A stretch of DNA of 64,000 bases from Sphingobium boeckii (GTDB lineage Bacteria > Pseudomonadota > Alphaproteobacteria > Sphingomonadales > Sphingomonadaceae), in assembly GCF_014199215.1 (NCBI RefSeq), contig NZ_JACIJC010000004.1, positions 186,001-250,000 on the forward strand. The letters run 5' to 3'. The notes beneath the pieces were generated by a model. It saw nothing but the letters and a program-made list of their open reading frames with translations, was not told where the DNA came from and did not search any database. Numbering within the stretch: position 1 is the stretch's first letter; each line of letters starts with the position of its first letter. Below, in pieces: positions 25,092 through 34,512 of this stretch. The position numbers were made by a program, and so were the translations under genes.

Positions 25092-25123
25092 GCCCCGGAC
25101 CTGGGGACAGGGCCGGGGCTTTC
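25092..25123 (+). terminator. Rho-independent terminator
   Basis: A hairpin with outer stem GCCCCGG/CCGGGGC and inner stem CCTG/CAGG, loop GGGA, followed by TTTCC, 11 bases after the small lipoprotein stop. Confidence 0.75.
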
Positions 25124-25233
25124 CAGTCAAACGTGAGGTCGCAATTCACGCCCGCATGGGTTCGCAGTGATTATCTGACTAGGGCACGGCGCGCCGATTC
25201 GCAGTCCTCCGGCGGGGACATCAGCAGACAGGA

Positions 25234-26547
25234 TTATTCGGCGGGCATCGTCCCTGGTTTCGAGGGACGCCCCGTCACCCAGCGGATTAGCCGGGGTATG
25301 GCACCATTGCGCGCCATCCACGCGGCATAGGCGCGATAGATGGGATCGGTGCCGAGATGCCGTTCCTCCGTCCGTGCGCGCCAATAATAGACGCCGCTGA
25401 CCACGCCCAGAATGATCGTGTTGCGCACGGCATCGATGATGCTGCCGTTGGCTGCCAGAAACGGCAAGGTGGAGAGCCACCAGAAGAGGTTTTTCGACAG
25501 ATAGGCCGGGTGCTTGCTCCAGGCATAAGGGCCGTGGGTGAGGATGCCCCGATGCGTGAGATTGGAGAAGCGCAGGCCGAATGCGACGGTGGCCCAGGCG
25601 TAGACGCCGGTGAGCGCCACGAGCACCGCGCCGACCATTACGATCAGCGCGGGATACATCGCAAACCACTGCGCCCAATCCGCTGTGCCGGGATGATAAT
25701 CCAGCGGCCCGCCATCGCCCATCAGGGTGAACGGCGGATAGCAGATCAGCGCCGCGGTCCATCCCGCAGCATAGGGATTGGCCGAGCGGATGTGCGCATC
25801 CAGCGGTTTCATCGTGAGCACATAGCCCACGGTGGCGAAGGCCACGTCGATCACGAACATCGCCGCGATCATCCAGCGGATCAGCGCCAGCGGGCTGGCC
25901 GCCATCTCCGCCGCGGGCGTGCGCACGATCTCTCCGAAGCCGCCGGGCACGATTGACAGCATGAACGCCAGGAAAAACCCCTTCACTGCCCAGGCGCGGA
26001 AGTGATCGTGAAGCAGCGCGCGATCCGGTGCGCCCGTGCCGGTAAGCCATTGGCCGAAAGCATATGCCCCGTCGCGCGGCTCTTTCAGCCGCCGGTCTAT
26101 CCAGAGGATATAAGGGATGGATAGTCCCGCCAGCCAGGGCGCTGCGGCAGTGAACAACTCCATCGAAAACAGATATTGGCCCTGCCAATACCAGCGCGCG
26201 ACGCCATAGACGATCGCGATCACGCCCCATGTCGCCCATAATCCCGCGATCTTGATGAGGCTGATATCCAGAGAATCGCGCAGCGGGCGCGGTGGGCCGC
26301 TCCAATCCAGACCCGTTTCGACATGGTGGTGCACCTTGTCGACCAGCAGGGACCAGAGCACCATCGGCAGCCCGCAAGCCGCGATGCCGACGAGCGCGGA
26401 CCAGCTTCCATCCATGCCATAATGCCGCGCGATCAGCACCCAGGAAACCAATCCGGCCAGCCCGGCCAGCCCGACTCCCCCGCTGACCGCCGAGCGCGGA
26501 CGCATATCGATGGCCGCTTCGGCGACGATCCGGGTCTCGGCATTCAT
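25234..26547 (-). CDS. Polytopic ICMT-like (isoprenylcysteine/phospholipid methyltransferase family) protein
   Basis: A 437-residue membrane protein with about eight to nine hydrophobic helices. The C-terminal third has the ICMT/PEMT-like signature: RGILTHGPYAWSKHPAYL (near 345), then a helix and EERHLGTDPIYRAYAAW, matching the SAM-binding end of this family. The N-terminal half is an extra membrane domain without a family name that I recognise. The substrate may be a lipid or lipid-linked cysteine. The gene stands 72 bases downstream of the histidine kinase gene on the same strand, so co-transcription with the EF-hand/two-component cluster is possible. Confidence 0.75.
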   Translation of the reverse strand: MNAETRIVAEAAIDMRPRSAVSGGVGLAGLAGLVSWVLIARHYGMDGSWSALVGIAACGLPMVLWSLLVDKVHHHVETGLDWSGPPRPLRDSLDISLIKIAGLWATWGVIAIVYGVARWYWQGQYLFSMELFTAAAPWLAGLSIPYILWIDRRLKEPRDGAYAFGQWLTGTGAPDRALLHDHFRAWAVKGFFLAFMLSIVPGGFGEIVRTPAAEMAASPLALIRWMIAAMFVIDVAFATVGYVLTMKPLDAHIRSANPYAAGWTAALICYPPFTLMGDGGPLDYHPGTADWAQWFAMYPALIVMVGAVLVALTGVYAWATVAFGLRFSNLTHRGILTHGPYAWSKHPAYLSKNLFWWLSTLPFLAANGSIIDAVRNTIILGVVSGVYYWRARTEERHLGTDPIYRAYAAWMARNGAIPRLIRWVTGRPSKPGTMPAE

Positions 26548-26619
26548 GCTGTCGGGATAAGCGAAAATGGTAAGTATTTGCTTAGCTCGCTCCGTGAATC
26601 CGGAGGCAATGGTTTCACC

Positions 26620-28008
26620 CTAAGCGGGCAACCACAGCGTCGCACGAAGACCGCCACCGGCGCGGTTCGCCAAAGTCAGCCGCCCACCATGCTGGACAAG
26701 GATCGCCTTGGCGAGCGCTAGGCCAAGACCCGTTCCGCCGGTTTCGCGGCTGCGCGATTCCTCCATCCGCGCGAACGGCTCGAACATCGCCTCGATCCGG
26801 TCCTCGGGAATGCCCGGCCCGTCGTCGTCGATCACGATGGCGATGCCGCCATCCTGCCGTTCGATTCCCACACGCGCCCGCGCGCCGTATTTCACTGCAT
26901 TGTCGATCACGTTCCGCAGCGCGCGGGTGATCAGCGTGGGGCGGATGGTCACCGTGGTGCGGTCTGCCTCCTCCAGCGTGACATCAGCACCCAATATCTG
27001 AAAATCGTCCGCCACCTGATCGAGCAGCGCCGCGAGATCCACCTTGGTCTCGCCTTCTTTCGGGCGGCCGAGGCGCGCAAGCGACAGGATATCATCAAGC
27101 GTGCGGTTCATCTCTTCGATCGTGCCGACCATCCGCTCGCGCTCATCCTCATCCTCCATCCCCTCGACGCGGACGCGAAGCGAGGCCAGCGGCGTGCGCA
27201 GATCATGACCGATCGCGCCCAGCATCCGATCCTTTTCATCGAGCAGCGCGGCGATGCGGGTACGCATCCCGTTATACGCCACGATCAGCCGGCGGACGTC
27301 AGAAGGGCCGCTCTCGGGCACGGCGATGCTGTCTTCAGCGCTGCGGAAGGATTCGACCGCGCCGGTCAATGCCTTCAGCGGCCGCGCCATCCGTCGTCCC
27401 AGCCACAATACGGGGACCAGGACCACGCCATACAGGATGAGCGTCTGCACCAGCAGCCAGCCCATGAAACGCGGATCGTTGGACGGGAGCCGCCCGATCG
27501 CATTGACCCAATGGCCGGGTGAAACCTGTGCCGAAATGAGCAAATGAGATTTCCCGCCGCGATCGTCGCCATCGCCCTCTTCACGGCGTGATGGTTCCGG
27601 CCGGTCCATCCGGCGGTCCGGACGGACATCCGATTCCGCGGCGGCGACGCTGAGATAACCGATGCCCAGTTCATCGAGCGCACCGCGCGCACGCTGCGCC
27701 ACATCGGGCCGCGCCTTCATATCGGGCGTAACAACAACGGCTTCGGAAACGAAGACGTTGCGACGAAGCTGGCGCGGTCCGCGCTGCCGCTCCACCTGCA
27801 GGCCGGAACGATCGCGCTCGATCGCGTCGGCCAAGCGCGCAATGGTGGGCACGCTGGTCTGGGTGAGCACCAGCCGGTCTCGCTCGCGCACCAGAAGACC
27901 GAAATTGATCGCCTGCGCCACCAGCAGCGCCAGCGCCACCAGCAACGCAAGCTGGCCGATCAGGCTGCCGGGCCAGAACCGCTTCACTGGCGGGTCACGT
28001 CTGCGCAT
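26620..28008 (-). CDS. Membrane sensor histidine kinase, partner of the OmpR-type regulator
   Basis: 462 residues: membrane helix 15-41, a periplasmic domain (42-185) with a charged Arg/Asp/Glu-rich stretch at 128-152, second helix 186-204, HAMP, HisKA with His268 in GHDLRTPLASLRVR, and an HATPase domain (NVIDNAVKYG, DDDGPGIPEDR, GTGLGLALAKAI). The frame overlaps the end of the response regulator gene by 25 bases from ATG 28008. A GTG at 27987 overlaps the regulator stop as GTGA and is a realistic alternative start. Either way translation is probably coupled. The acidic periplasmic stretch could suit a cation signal. Confidence 0.93.
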   Translation of the reverse strand: MRRRDPPVKRFWPGSLIGQLALLVALALLVAQAINFGLLVRERDRLVLTQTSVPTIARLADAIERDRSGLQVERQRGPRQLRRNVFVSEAVVVTPDMKARPDVAQRARGALDELGIGYLSVAAAESDVRPDRRMDRPEPSRREEGDGDDRGGKSHLLISAQVSPGHWVNAIGRLPSNDPRFMGWLLVQTLILYGVVLVPVLWLGRRMARPLKALTGAVESFRSAEDSIAVPESGPSDVRRLIVAYNGMRTRIAALLDEKDRMLGAIGHDLRTPLASLRVRVEGMEDEDERERMVGTIEEMNRTLDDILSLARLGRPKEGETKVDLAALLDQVADDFQILGADVTLEEADRTTVTIRPTLITRALRNVIDNAVKYGARARVGIERQDGGIAIVIDDDGPGIPEDRIEAMFEPFARMEESRSRETGGTGLGLALAKAILVQHGGRLTLANRAGGGLRATLWLPA

Positions 28009-28703
28009 AAGGTATAGCCGCCGCCCCAGACCGTCTTGATGAAGGTCGGGTTCTTCGCATCGGGTTCGATCTTGCGACGAAGACGGCTGATCTGGTTATC
28101 GATGGCGCGATCGAACGCATTGGCCTCTCGCCCCTGCGTGATATCCAGAAGCTGATCGCGGCTGAGCACCTGATTGGGCCGCGTCACCAGTGCCAGCAGC
28201 AGATTATATTCGCCCGTGCTGAGCGGTATCGAAACCCCGTCCATGTCCACCAGCGTGCGCTCCGCCGCCTTCAGCACCCACCCGGCAAAAGCGTAGCTCG
28301 CGCTTTCCGGCGCATGTTGGCGCACCCCGCCATTGCCGGCGCGGCGCAGGATCACCTTGATCCGCGCGATCAGTTCGCGCGGCGAAAACGGCTTCAGCAC
28401 ATAATCGTCCGCGCCCATTTCAAGGCCGACGATCCGATCGGTCTCTTCGCTGCGCGCGGTCAGCAGGATCACGGGGATCTCCCCGGTCTCGCGGATATGG
28501 CGGCACAGGCTGAGGCCGTCCTCGCCCGGCATCATGATATCGAGAACGACCAGATCGATCGCATAACCCGCCAGGCGCTGACGCGCTGTCGCGGCATCGC
28601 CCACGGCCGTGACGCGAAATCCGTTTTTCTGGAGATAGGTGGCCAGCGGTTCGCGGATGGAGCGTTCGTCGTCGACGAGCAGGAGATGGGGTCTGTCTGT
28701 CAT
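27984..28703 (-). CDS. OmpR-family response regulator
   Basis: 239 residues: receiver domain 1-120 with Asp11/Asp12, phospho-acceptor Asp55 (VVLDIMMPGEDG) and Lys104 (LKPFSPRE), then a winged-helix DNA-binding domain with the recognition and wing segments NAFDRAIDNQISRLRRKIE and IKTVWGGGYTL. ATG 28703 is the normal start; the longer frame reaches back into a hairpin. It lies between the EF-hand gene and the sensor kinase gene. A 28-bp perfect palindrome just upstream could limit read-through from the EF-hand gene. Confidence 0.95.
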   Translation of the reverse strand: MTDRPHLLLVDDERSIREPLATYLQKNGFRVTAVGDAATARQRLAGYAIDLVVLDIMMPGEDGLSLCRHIRETGEIPVILLTARSEETDRIVGLEMGADDYVLKPFSPRELIARIKVILRRAGNGGVRQHAPESASYAFAGWVLKAAERTLVDMDGVSIPLSTGEYNLLLALVTRPNQVLSRDQLLDITQGREANAFDRAIDNQISRLRRKIEPDAKNPTFIKTVWGGGYTLCADVTRQ

Positions 28704-28726
28704 GAGCGATTCCGGTCTTGGCGAAA

Positions 28727-28754
28727 GGGCGGGTGGCTTGCAAGCCACCCGCCC
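28727..28754. terminator. 28-bp perfect palindrome between EF-hand and response-regulator genes
   Basis: GGGCGGGTGGCTTG and its exact complement abut with no spacer and are followed by TTTCG on the minus strand. It lies 16 bases after the EF-hand stop and 23 bases before the regulator start, so it may act as a partial terminator within the operon or as an operator. Confidence 0.6.
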
Positions 28755-28769
28755 CTCTTCGCATTATGC

Positions 28770-29375
28770 TTACTCGCCCTTTTCCTGGGCGCGCTGGGCC
28801 TTCCATTCGGCACGCATCGCCTCATGCGCCGCCTTGCGCTCGTCCGGCGTCACCTTGCCGTCCTTATTGGCATCCTGCTTGTCGAACGTCGCGACGGCGT
28901 GCGCCCGCTGCTCTGCGAGCGTGATCGCGCCATCCTTATCGGCATCGACCGCCATCATCCCGCCTGGACCGCGGCCATGGCCCTTGCCCATCATGCCATG
29001 ATGACCACCCTTCCCGCCGCCGCGGCCCCAATGCCCGGGTCCGCGTTCGCCGTCGCCCCGCGCGCCGCGCATTTCCATGCGCTTGTCGCCCGCAGCGTCG
29101 AATTCAGCGCGTGTGATCTGGCCGCTCTTGTCGGCATCCATGGTGGCAAAGCGCGCATCGGCACGCGCCTTCTGCGCCGCGCTGCGATCCGCCGGGGTCA
29201 GCTTGCCATCCTTGTCGATGTCCTTGGCCACAAACCGCGCGTCGGCCTTGGCGATCACCTCCGCCTTTGTGACGGTGGCGGTGCGGTCGATCACGCCGCC
29301 GGGTGCCGCAATCGCGATTCCGCCAGCCATGAGCAGCGCAGCGAGGCTCGAACCGATGATGATTTTCTTTTTCAT
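28770..29375 (-). CDS. Periplasmic EF-hand protein with Gly/His/Met-rich linker
   Basis: A 201-residue exported protein. It has a signal peptide (MKKKIIIGSSLAALLMAGGIAIAAP) and four EF-hand-like loops starting at about residues 52 (DIDKDGKLT), 80 (DADKSGQIT), 144 (DADKDGAIT) and 168 (DANKDGKVT). Between loops 2 and 3, residues 113-141 are rich in Gly, His and Met (GHHGMMGKGHGRGPGGMM), a composition seen in copper- or nickel-binding proteins. GGAGAG precedes ATG 29375. It is directly upstream of a response regulator and sensor kinase on the same strand, suggesting a calcium or metal-linked sensing system. Calcium binding follows from the loops; the metal role of the linker is inference. Confidence 0.9.
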   Translation of the reverse strand: MKKKIIIGSSLAALLMAGGIAIAAPGGVIDRTATVTKAEVIAKADARFVAKDIDKDGKLTPADRSAAQKARADARFATMDADKSGQITRAEFDAAGDKRMEMRGARGDGERGPGHWGRGGGKGGHHGMMGKGHGRGPGGMMAVDADKDGAITLAEQRAHAVATFDKQDANKDGKVTPDERKAAHEAMRAEWKAQRAQEKGE

Positions 29376-29499
29376 GTTTACTCTCCGAAAAACGGACAAG
29401 CGATGTGCTTGCATGGGTGTCTTATGGAGCGGGGGTGTCGCGCAAATATGCCAGCCGACAGGAATATTGTCGCAAACTGTCGCAATGGCTGCGTGCTTT

Positions 29500-29573
29500 T
29501 GGAGCGGGTAGCGGGGATCGAACCCGCATCACAAGCTTGGAAGGCTAGTGCTCTACCATTGAGCTATACCCGC
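29500..29573 (-). tRNA. tRNA-Gly(UCC): tRNA-Gly (anticodon UCC)
   Basis: A 74-base cloverleaf on the minus strand. The acceptor arm GCGGGTA pairs with TACCCGC, the discriminator is T and CCA is encoded. The anticodon loop is CTTCCAA, giving UCC, and the T-loop contains GGTTCGATCC. There is no intron. No integrase or duplicated tRNA end is nearby, so it does not mark an island here. Confidence 0.97.
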
Positions 29574-29580
29574 AAAATCA

Positions 29581-29610
29581 AGGGCTTGGGCATGATTTTC
29601 ACCAAGCCCT
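29581..29610 (-). promoter_or_regulatory. Hairpin just upstream of tRNA-Gly
   Basis: AGGGCTTGG and its complement form a 9-bp stem with a 12-base loop. On the minus strand it is followed by TGATTTT and then the first base of the tRNA. It could be a terminator for upstream antisense transcription or a structured leader that is processed away. Confidence 0.4.
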
Positions 29611-31074
<1,464 letters not shown>

Positions 31075-31090
31075 GGTCGGGGCCGCGCTT

Positions 31091-31774
31091 TCATCCACGC
31101 GTTCCGCTGTGCTCCGGGCCAGGGGCGGCAACCGGGGGATAGAGGGACCATGGCCCCGCGGAAGAGCGATCGCCCGGCGGCATCCGCGCGCGATCATTGG
31201 CGGAGGCGATCAGCCGATCGAGCAGACGCTGTCCGAACAGCCATGCGCCCACATCGGACTCGGCGTTGATATGACCCAGCGCGCCTACATCCACGAAATG
31301 GCTGCCCCAGAATTTGGCCATGCTGTGAGACCGGTCGATCGAGGCATAGGGATCATCGCGGCTGGCGACCACAACGGACGGGAACGGCAGGCTGACCTTC
31401 GGCACCGGGCCAAAGCCGCCGACCGCCTGGCAGGCGTCGTTGCGGTCGCAATCGGGCGGCGCGACCAGCAGCGCGCCGGCCACCGGCCAGCCATAAGGCT
31501 GCCCCTCCAGCGCCGCCCACCAGGCCACCGCAAGGCAACCCAGGCTGTGTGCCACCAGGATCACGGGTGCCGGCGCCATCTTGATCGCATGATCCAGCTT
31601 GGTCACCCAGCTATTGCGCCGGGGCGAGGCCCACATGCCGAGATCGACGCGATCGCAATCGCCGCGTGTCCGCTCCCAGATGCTTTGCCAATGGGTCGGT
31701 CCTGAACTGTTCAGTCCGGGTATTGTGAGCACCAGCGGGGTGGTTCCCCGACCGGCAAAATCCGCTTCAGACAT
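31091..31774 (-). CDS. RBBP9/YdeN-type serine hydrolase
   Basis: Small alpha/beta hydrolase of 227 residues in the RBBP9/YdeN family. It begins with the family run LTIPGLNSSGPTHWQSIWE; the nucleophile is in VAHSLGCLAVAWW, the acid in ASRDDPYAS and the base in GALGHINAESDVG. AAGGAG lies 6 bases before ATG 31774; ATG 31777 is possible but too close. Function in bacteria is unclear. It is convergent with mreB and downstream of the Rrf2 gene on the same strand. Confidence 0.9.
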   Translation of the reverse strand: MSEADFAGRGTTPLVLTIPGLNSSGPTHWQSIWERTRGDCDRVDLGMWASPRRNSWVTKLDHAIKMAPAPVILVAHSLGCLAVAWWAALEGQPYGWPVAGALLVAPPDCDRNDACQAVGGFGPVPKVSLPFPSVVVASRDDPYASIDRSHSMAKFWGSHFVDVGALGHINAESDVGAWLFGQRLLDRLIASANDRARMPPGDRSSAGPWSLYPPVAAPGPEHSGTRG

Positions 31775-31906
31775 CATGCGCTCCTTCCTTGGTGAAAGGC
31801 GCCCGACCATCCGTTGAGTCGCGCCGTTATAGCGCAAGAAATAGACTCTACTGATTTAGTTGACAATGACTTATAGCCCAGATGTGCGGCGTTTGCGCCG
31901 GGCCGA

Positions 31907-32323
31907 TCAGCCTATTGGAATGGGGTCGGCCAGGGTAATCTTATCAAGGACTTGCGCTGTTTCGTCACGCACGCGCAGCATCAATTCGCGCAGCCGGCAT
32001 TTCTCTTCTTCAAGACAATTCTTGCAGGTTTCATGGGCATAGCGGCTGGCGCAGGGGACCAGGGCGAGCGAGCCGCGGGTGATCCTCACGATATCCCCAT
32101 AGCTAACATCCACGGGGGACAGCGCGAGCCAATAGCCGCCATCCTTGCCACGCATCGTGGCGACCAGACCCGCGCGGCTCATCTCCGAGAGAATGACCGT
32201 GAGAAACTTGGCCGGAATGTTTTGCGCGGTGGCGATTTCGGTCAACTGGATCGGGCCTTGGCCGAAATGATCCGCCAGGTGCTGCAGTGCGCGGATTGTA
32301 TAGCGGGTCCGTTGAGAAAGCAT
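31907..32323 (-). CDS. Rrf2-family transcription regulator with four C-terminal cysteines
   Basis: A 138-residue winged-helix regulator. The N-terminal MLSQRTRYTIRALQHLA and the HTH run IPAKFLTVILSEMSRAGLV are typical of Rrf2. The dimerisation region holds Cys91, Cys100, Cys103 and Cys109, enough to bind an Fe-S cluster as in IscR, NsrR or RirA, although the spacing (8, 2, 5) is not that of IscR. It is divergent from the GMC oxidoreductase, which also carries a ferredoxin-like cysteine motif, so it may control that gene in response to iron, NO or redox state. Confidence 0.92.
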   Translation of the reverse strand: MLSQRTRYTIRALQHLADHFGQGPIQLTEIATAQNIPAKFLTVILSEMSRAGLVATMRGKDGGYWLALSPVDVSYGDIVRITRGSLALVPCASRYAHETCKNCLEEEKCRLRELMLRVRDETAQVLDKITLADPIPIG

Positions 32324-32471
32324 GGCGTTTCATGAATCACCCGCGCTGCAATTGCAACCATATCAGACATCGGTGTCAGCGGTCCTGCCTTCACCCTTTG
32401 CCCGGCGGGCGACCGATGTTATGCGCTTGCCCATAATAACCTCCGGGTCGCGCCACATCGGGGGATTTTTG

Positions 32472-34478
32472 ATGGGACGGCCGTTCAACGCGATTCACGC
32501 GCTCATATTGCGCAAGATGACCGAAACCTTTTTCCATGGCAGGACCATGGCGATCACCCCGCATGAGGTGATCGAGAACATGCAGGATCAGTTTTCAAAT
32601 ATCGAGGGCGACAAGCCCCAAGAGATTGGCTGGACGATCCTGGCGCTGGGCCTCGTGCTGGGCGGCCCGCTCTTCATCTGGGGCAGCCCGGCCTTCCGCC
32701 GCCGCCGGATCGAAAAGCGGCTTCAAAATACCAAGGTGAATGTGCTGCAGGATCTCGCCCGGCTGCGCGGCATCATCTATGCGGGCTATTATGGTCATTG
32801 GCAGGGCAATGACCAGGATGACAATATCGACAATCCGGTGTTGAACGCGATCGGCTATACCCTGCCCAAACACCGCGATCGCACCCAGACTGGCGACCTG
32901 GAGATCAAATATATCCCCGGCCGCGATCTCACCCACACCGCGTTTATCGGCCATGATGCCGTGCCCGCCGAAACCGACATCATCGTGATCGGATCGGGCG
33001 CAGGCGGCGGCACGGCGGCAGCCGAACTGGCGCGATACGGCCATAAGGTGCTGATCGTGGAGGCCGGACCACATTATCCCTCCTCGCGGATCACGCATGA
33101 GGAAAAGCGCATGACCGCGCGGCTGTTCGTGGATGGCGCGATCCAGAGCAGCACGGACAATGATCTGATCGTGTTCCAGGGCCGCTGCGTCGGCGGATCG
33201 ACCGTGATCAACAATGGCATCTGTTTGCGGGTGAAGCAGCCCGGCCATATCCATCCCGATGCGCAGGATGTGGTGGCCAAATGGCATCAGTTGGGCGCGC
33301 CGATCGATCCCCGGGCGCTCGATGCCTCTTATGACGCCGTTGAGCAGGCCATGGGGATCGGCACCATCGCCCAGCGATCGGGCCGGATGAACGGCAATCA
33401 TCTGATGCGCGGATGGCAGGCCCATGCCGCGCTCAAGAGCGATCCGATGGATGCCAATGCGCCCTATGGCTGGTTCCGCAAGAATTGGGGCCGGGCGAAC
33501 AGCGCGGAAGAATGCGTCTATTGCGGCTATTGCAACACCGGCTGCCCTTATGGCCGCAAGAACGGGATGCCCCAATCCCGGCTGCGCGACGCGGTGCGGG
33601 ACGGCGCGCGGATCATGTGTGATGCCAAGGCCAGCGAGATCCGCTGGAAGCCGCGCCATGCCGACGGATCGCGAACCGCGGACGGCGTGGCGATCACGCT
33701 GGAAGACGGTCGCCGCCGCTATATTCGCGCGCGCAAGGGCGTGGTGGTGGCCGCGGGTACGCTCGCGTCGAGCCGGCTGCTGCGCGACAGCGGCGTGGCG
33801 GGTGCCGGCACCGGCATTTCGCTCAACATCGCCTGCCCCGTGGTGGCCCTGATGCCGGAAAACGCGCCGCAAAGGGCGTGGGATGAGGATCAGATGACGA
33901 CCTATGTCGATCGCGGCGATTTCCTGCTCGAATCCCATTTCCAGCCACCGATGAGCATGGCGAGCCTCGTCCCCGGCTGGTTCGAGGGGCATTTCGACCG
34001 GATGCACCATTACAATCGGCTGGCCTCAGCCGGAGTGCTCTTCCCCGCCGACCGGCGCGGGCAATTGGCGGGGGACCGGCTGCGCTTCAAGCTGGACCGC
34101 GAGGTGGACCTGCCCGTGTTGCGCAGCGCGCTCGCCACATTGTGCAAGGTGCATTTCGCGGCGGGCGCGCTGGAGGTGTATCCTGCCCTTTCCCGCGGCC
34201 AGACGGTCACGCGGGATATGGATGTGGATGCCTTCATGGATGACCATATCAACGAGCCCGATGACGTCACTCTGTCCAGTTCCCACCCCCAGGGCGGCAA
34301 CGCCATCGGTATCGATCCCGAAAACAGCGTGATCGGGATGGATTTCAAGGTCCACGGAACCCGCAATGTGATGGTGACCGACGCCAGCGTGATGCCGAGC
34401 TGCATCCGCGTGAACGCGCAACTGACGACCATGGCGATGACCCATTACGCCACCGGCCGGCATGATCCGTTTGCGTAA
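32472..34478 (+). CDS. GMC-family FAD oxidoreductase with CxxCxxCxxxCP motif
   Basis: A flavoprotein of 668 residues. I start at ATG 32472 (GGGGGA 6 bases upstream); a longer frame begins inside the divergent Rrf2 gene. Residues 1-80 include a hydrophobic segment (IGWTILALGLVLGGPLFIWGS), so it is probably membrane-associated. The FAD motif is IVIGSGAGGGTAAAELARYG with EAG 20 residues later. Cys348, Cys351, Cys354 and Cys358-Pro form a spacing like that of [4Fe-4S] ferredoxins. The C-terminal half holds the GMC domain (SSHPQGGNAIGID, VTDASVMPSCIRVN). Relatives oxidise long-chain alcohols or sterols; the substrate is unknown here. Confidence 0.9.
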   Translation: MGRPFNAIHALILRKMTETFFHGRTMAITPHEVIENMQDQFSNIEGDKPQEIGWTILALGLVLGGPLFIWGSPAFRRRRIEKRLQNTKVNVLQDLARLRGIIYAGYYGHWQGNDQDDNIDNPVLNAIGYTLPKHRDRTQTGDLEIKYIPGRDLTHTAFIGHDAVPAETDIIVIGSGAGGGTAAAELARYGHKVLIVEAGPHYPSSRITHEEKRMTARLFVDGAIQSSTDNDLIVFQGRCVGGSTVINNGICLRVKQPGHIHPDAQDVVAKWHQLGAPIDPRALDASYDAVEQAMGIGTIAQRSGRMNGNHLMRGWQAHAALKSDPMDANAPYGWFRKNWGRANSAEECVYCGYCNTGCPYGRKNGMPQSRLRDAVRDGARIMCDAKASEIRWKPRHADGSRTADGVAITLEDGRRRYIRARKGVVVAAGTLASSRLLRDSGVAGAGTGISLNIACPVVALMPENAPQRAWDEDQMTTYVDRGDFLLESHFQPPMSMASLVPGWFEGHFDRMHHYNRLASAGVLFPADRRGQLAGDRLRFKLDREVDLPVLRSALATLCKVHFAAGALEVYPALSRGQTVTRDMDVDAFMDDHINEPDDVTLSSSHPQGGNAIGIDPENSVIGMDFKVHGTRNVMVTDASVMPSCIRVNAQLTTMAMTHYATGRHDPFA

Positions 34479-34512
34479 CAGTGTTGATACGCCGTAATTT
34501 TATGTCATAGAC

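Noticed and set aside
25127-26377. An alternative 416-codon minus-strand frame overlapping the ICMT-like gene
   Set aside because: Out-of-frame shadow with many Arg/Gly; the 25234-26547 frame has clear membrane helices and an ICMT signature.
29500-29573. tRNA-Gly as an integration site for a genomic island
   Set aside because: No integrase gene and no repeated tRNA 3' end were seen in the flanks.
29500-29580. Plus-strand peptide ending ERVAGIEPASQAWKAS
   Set aside because: This is the well-known false translation of a tRNA gene read on the opposite strand.
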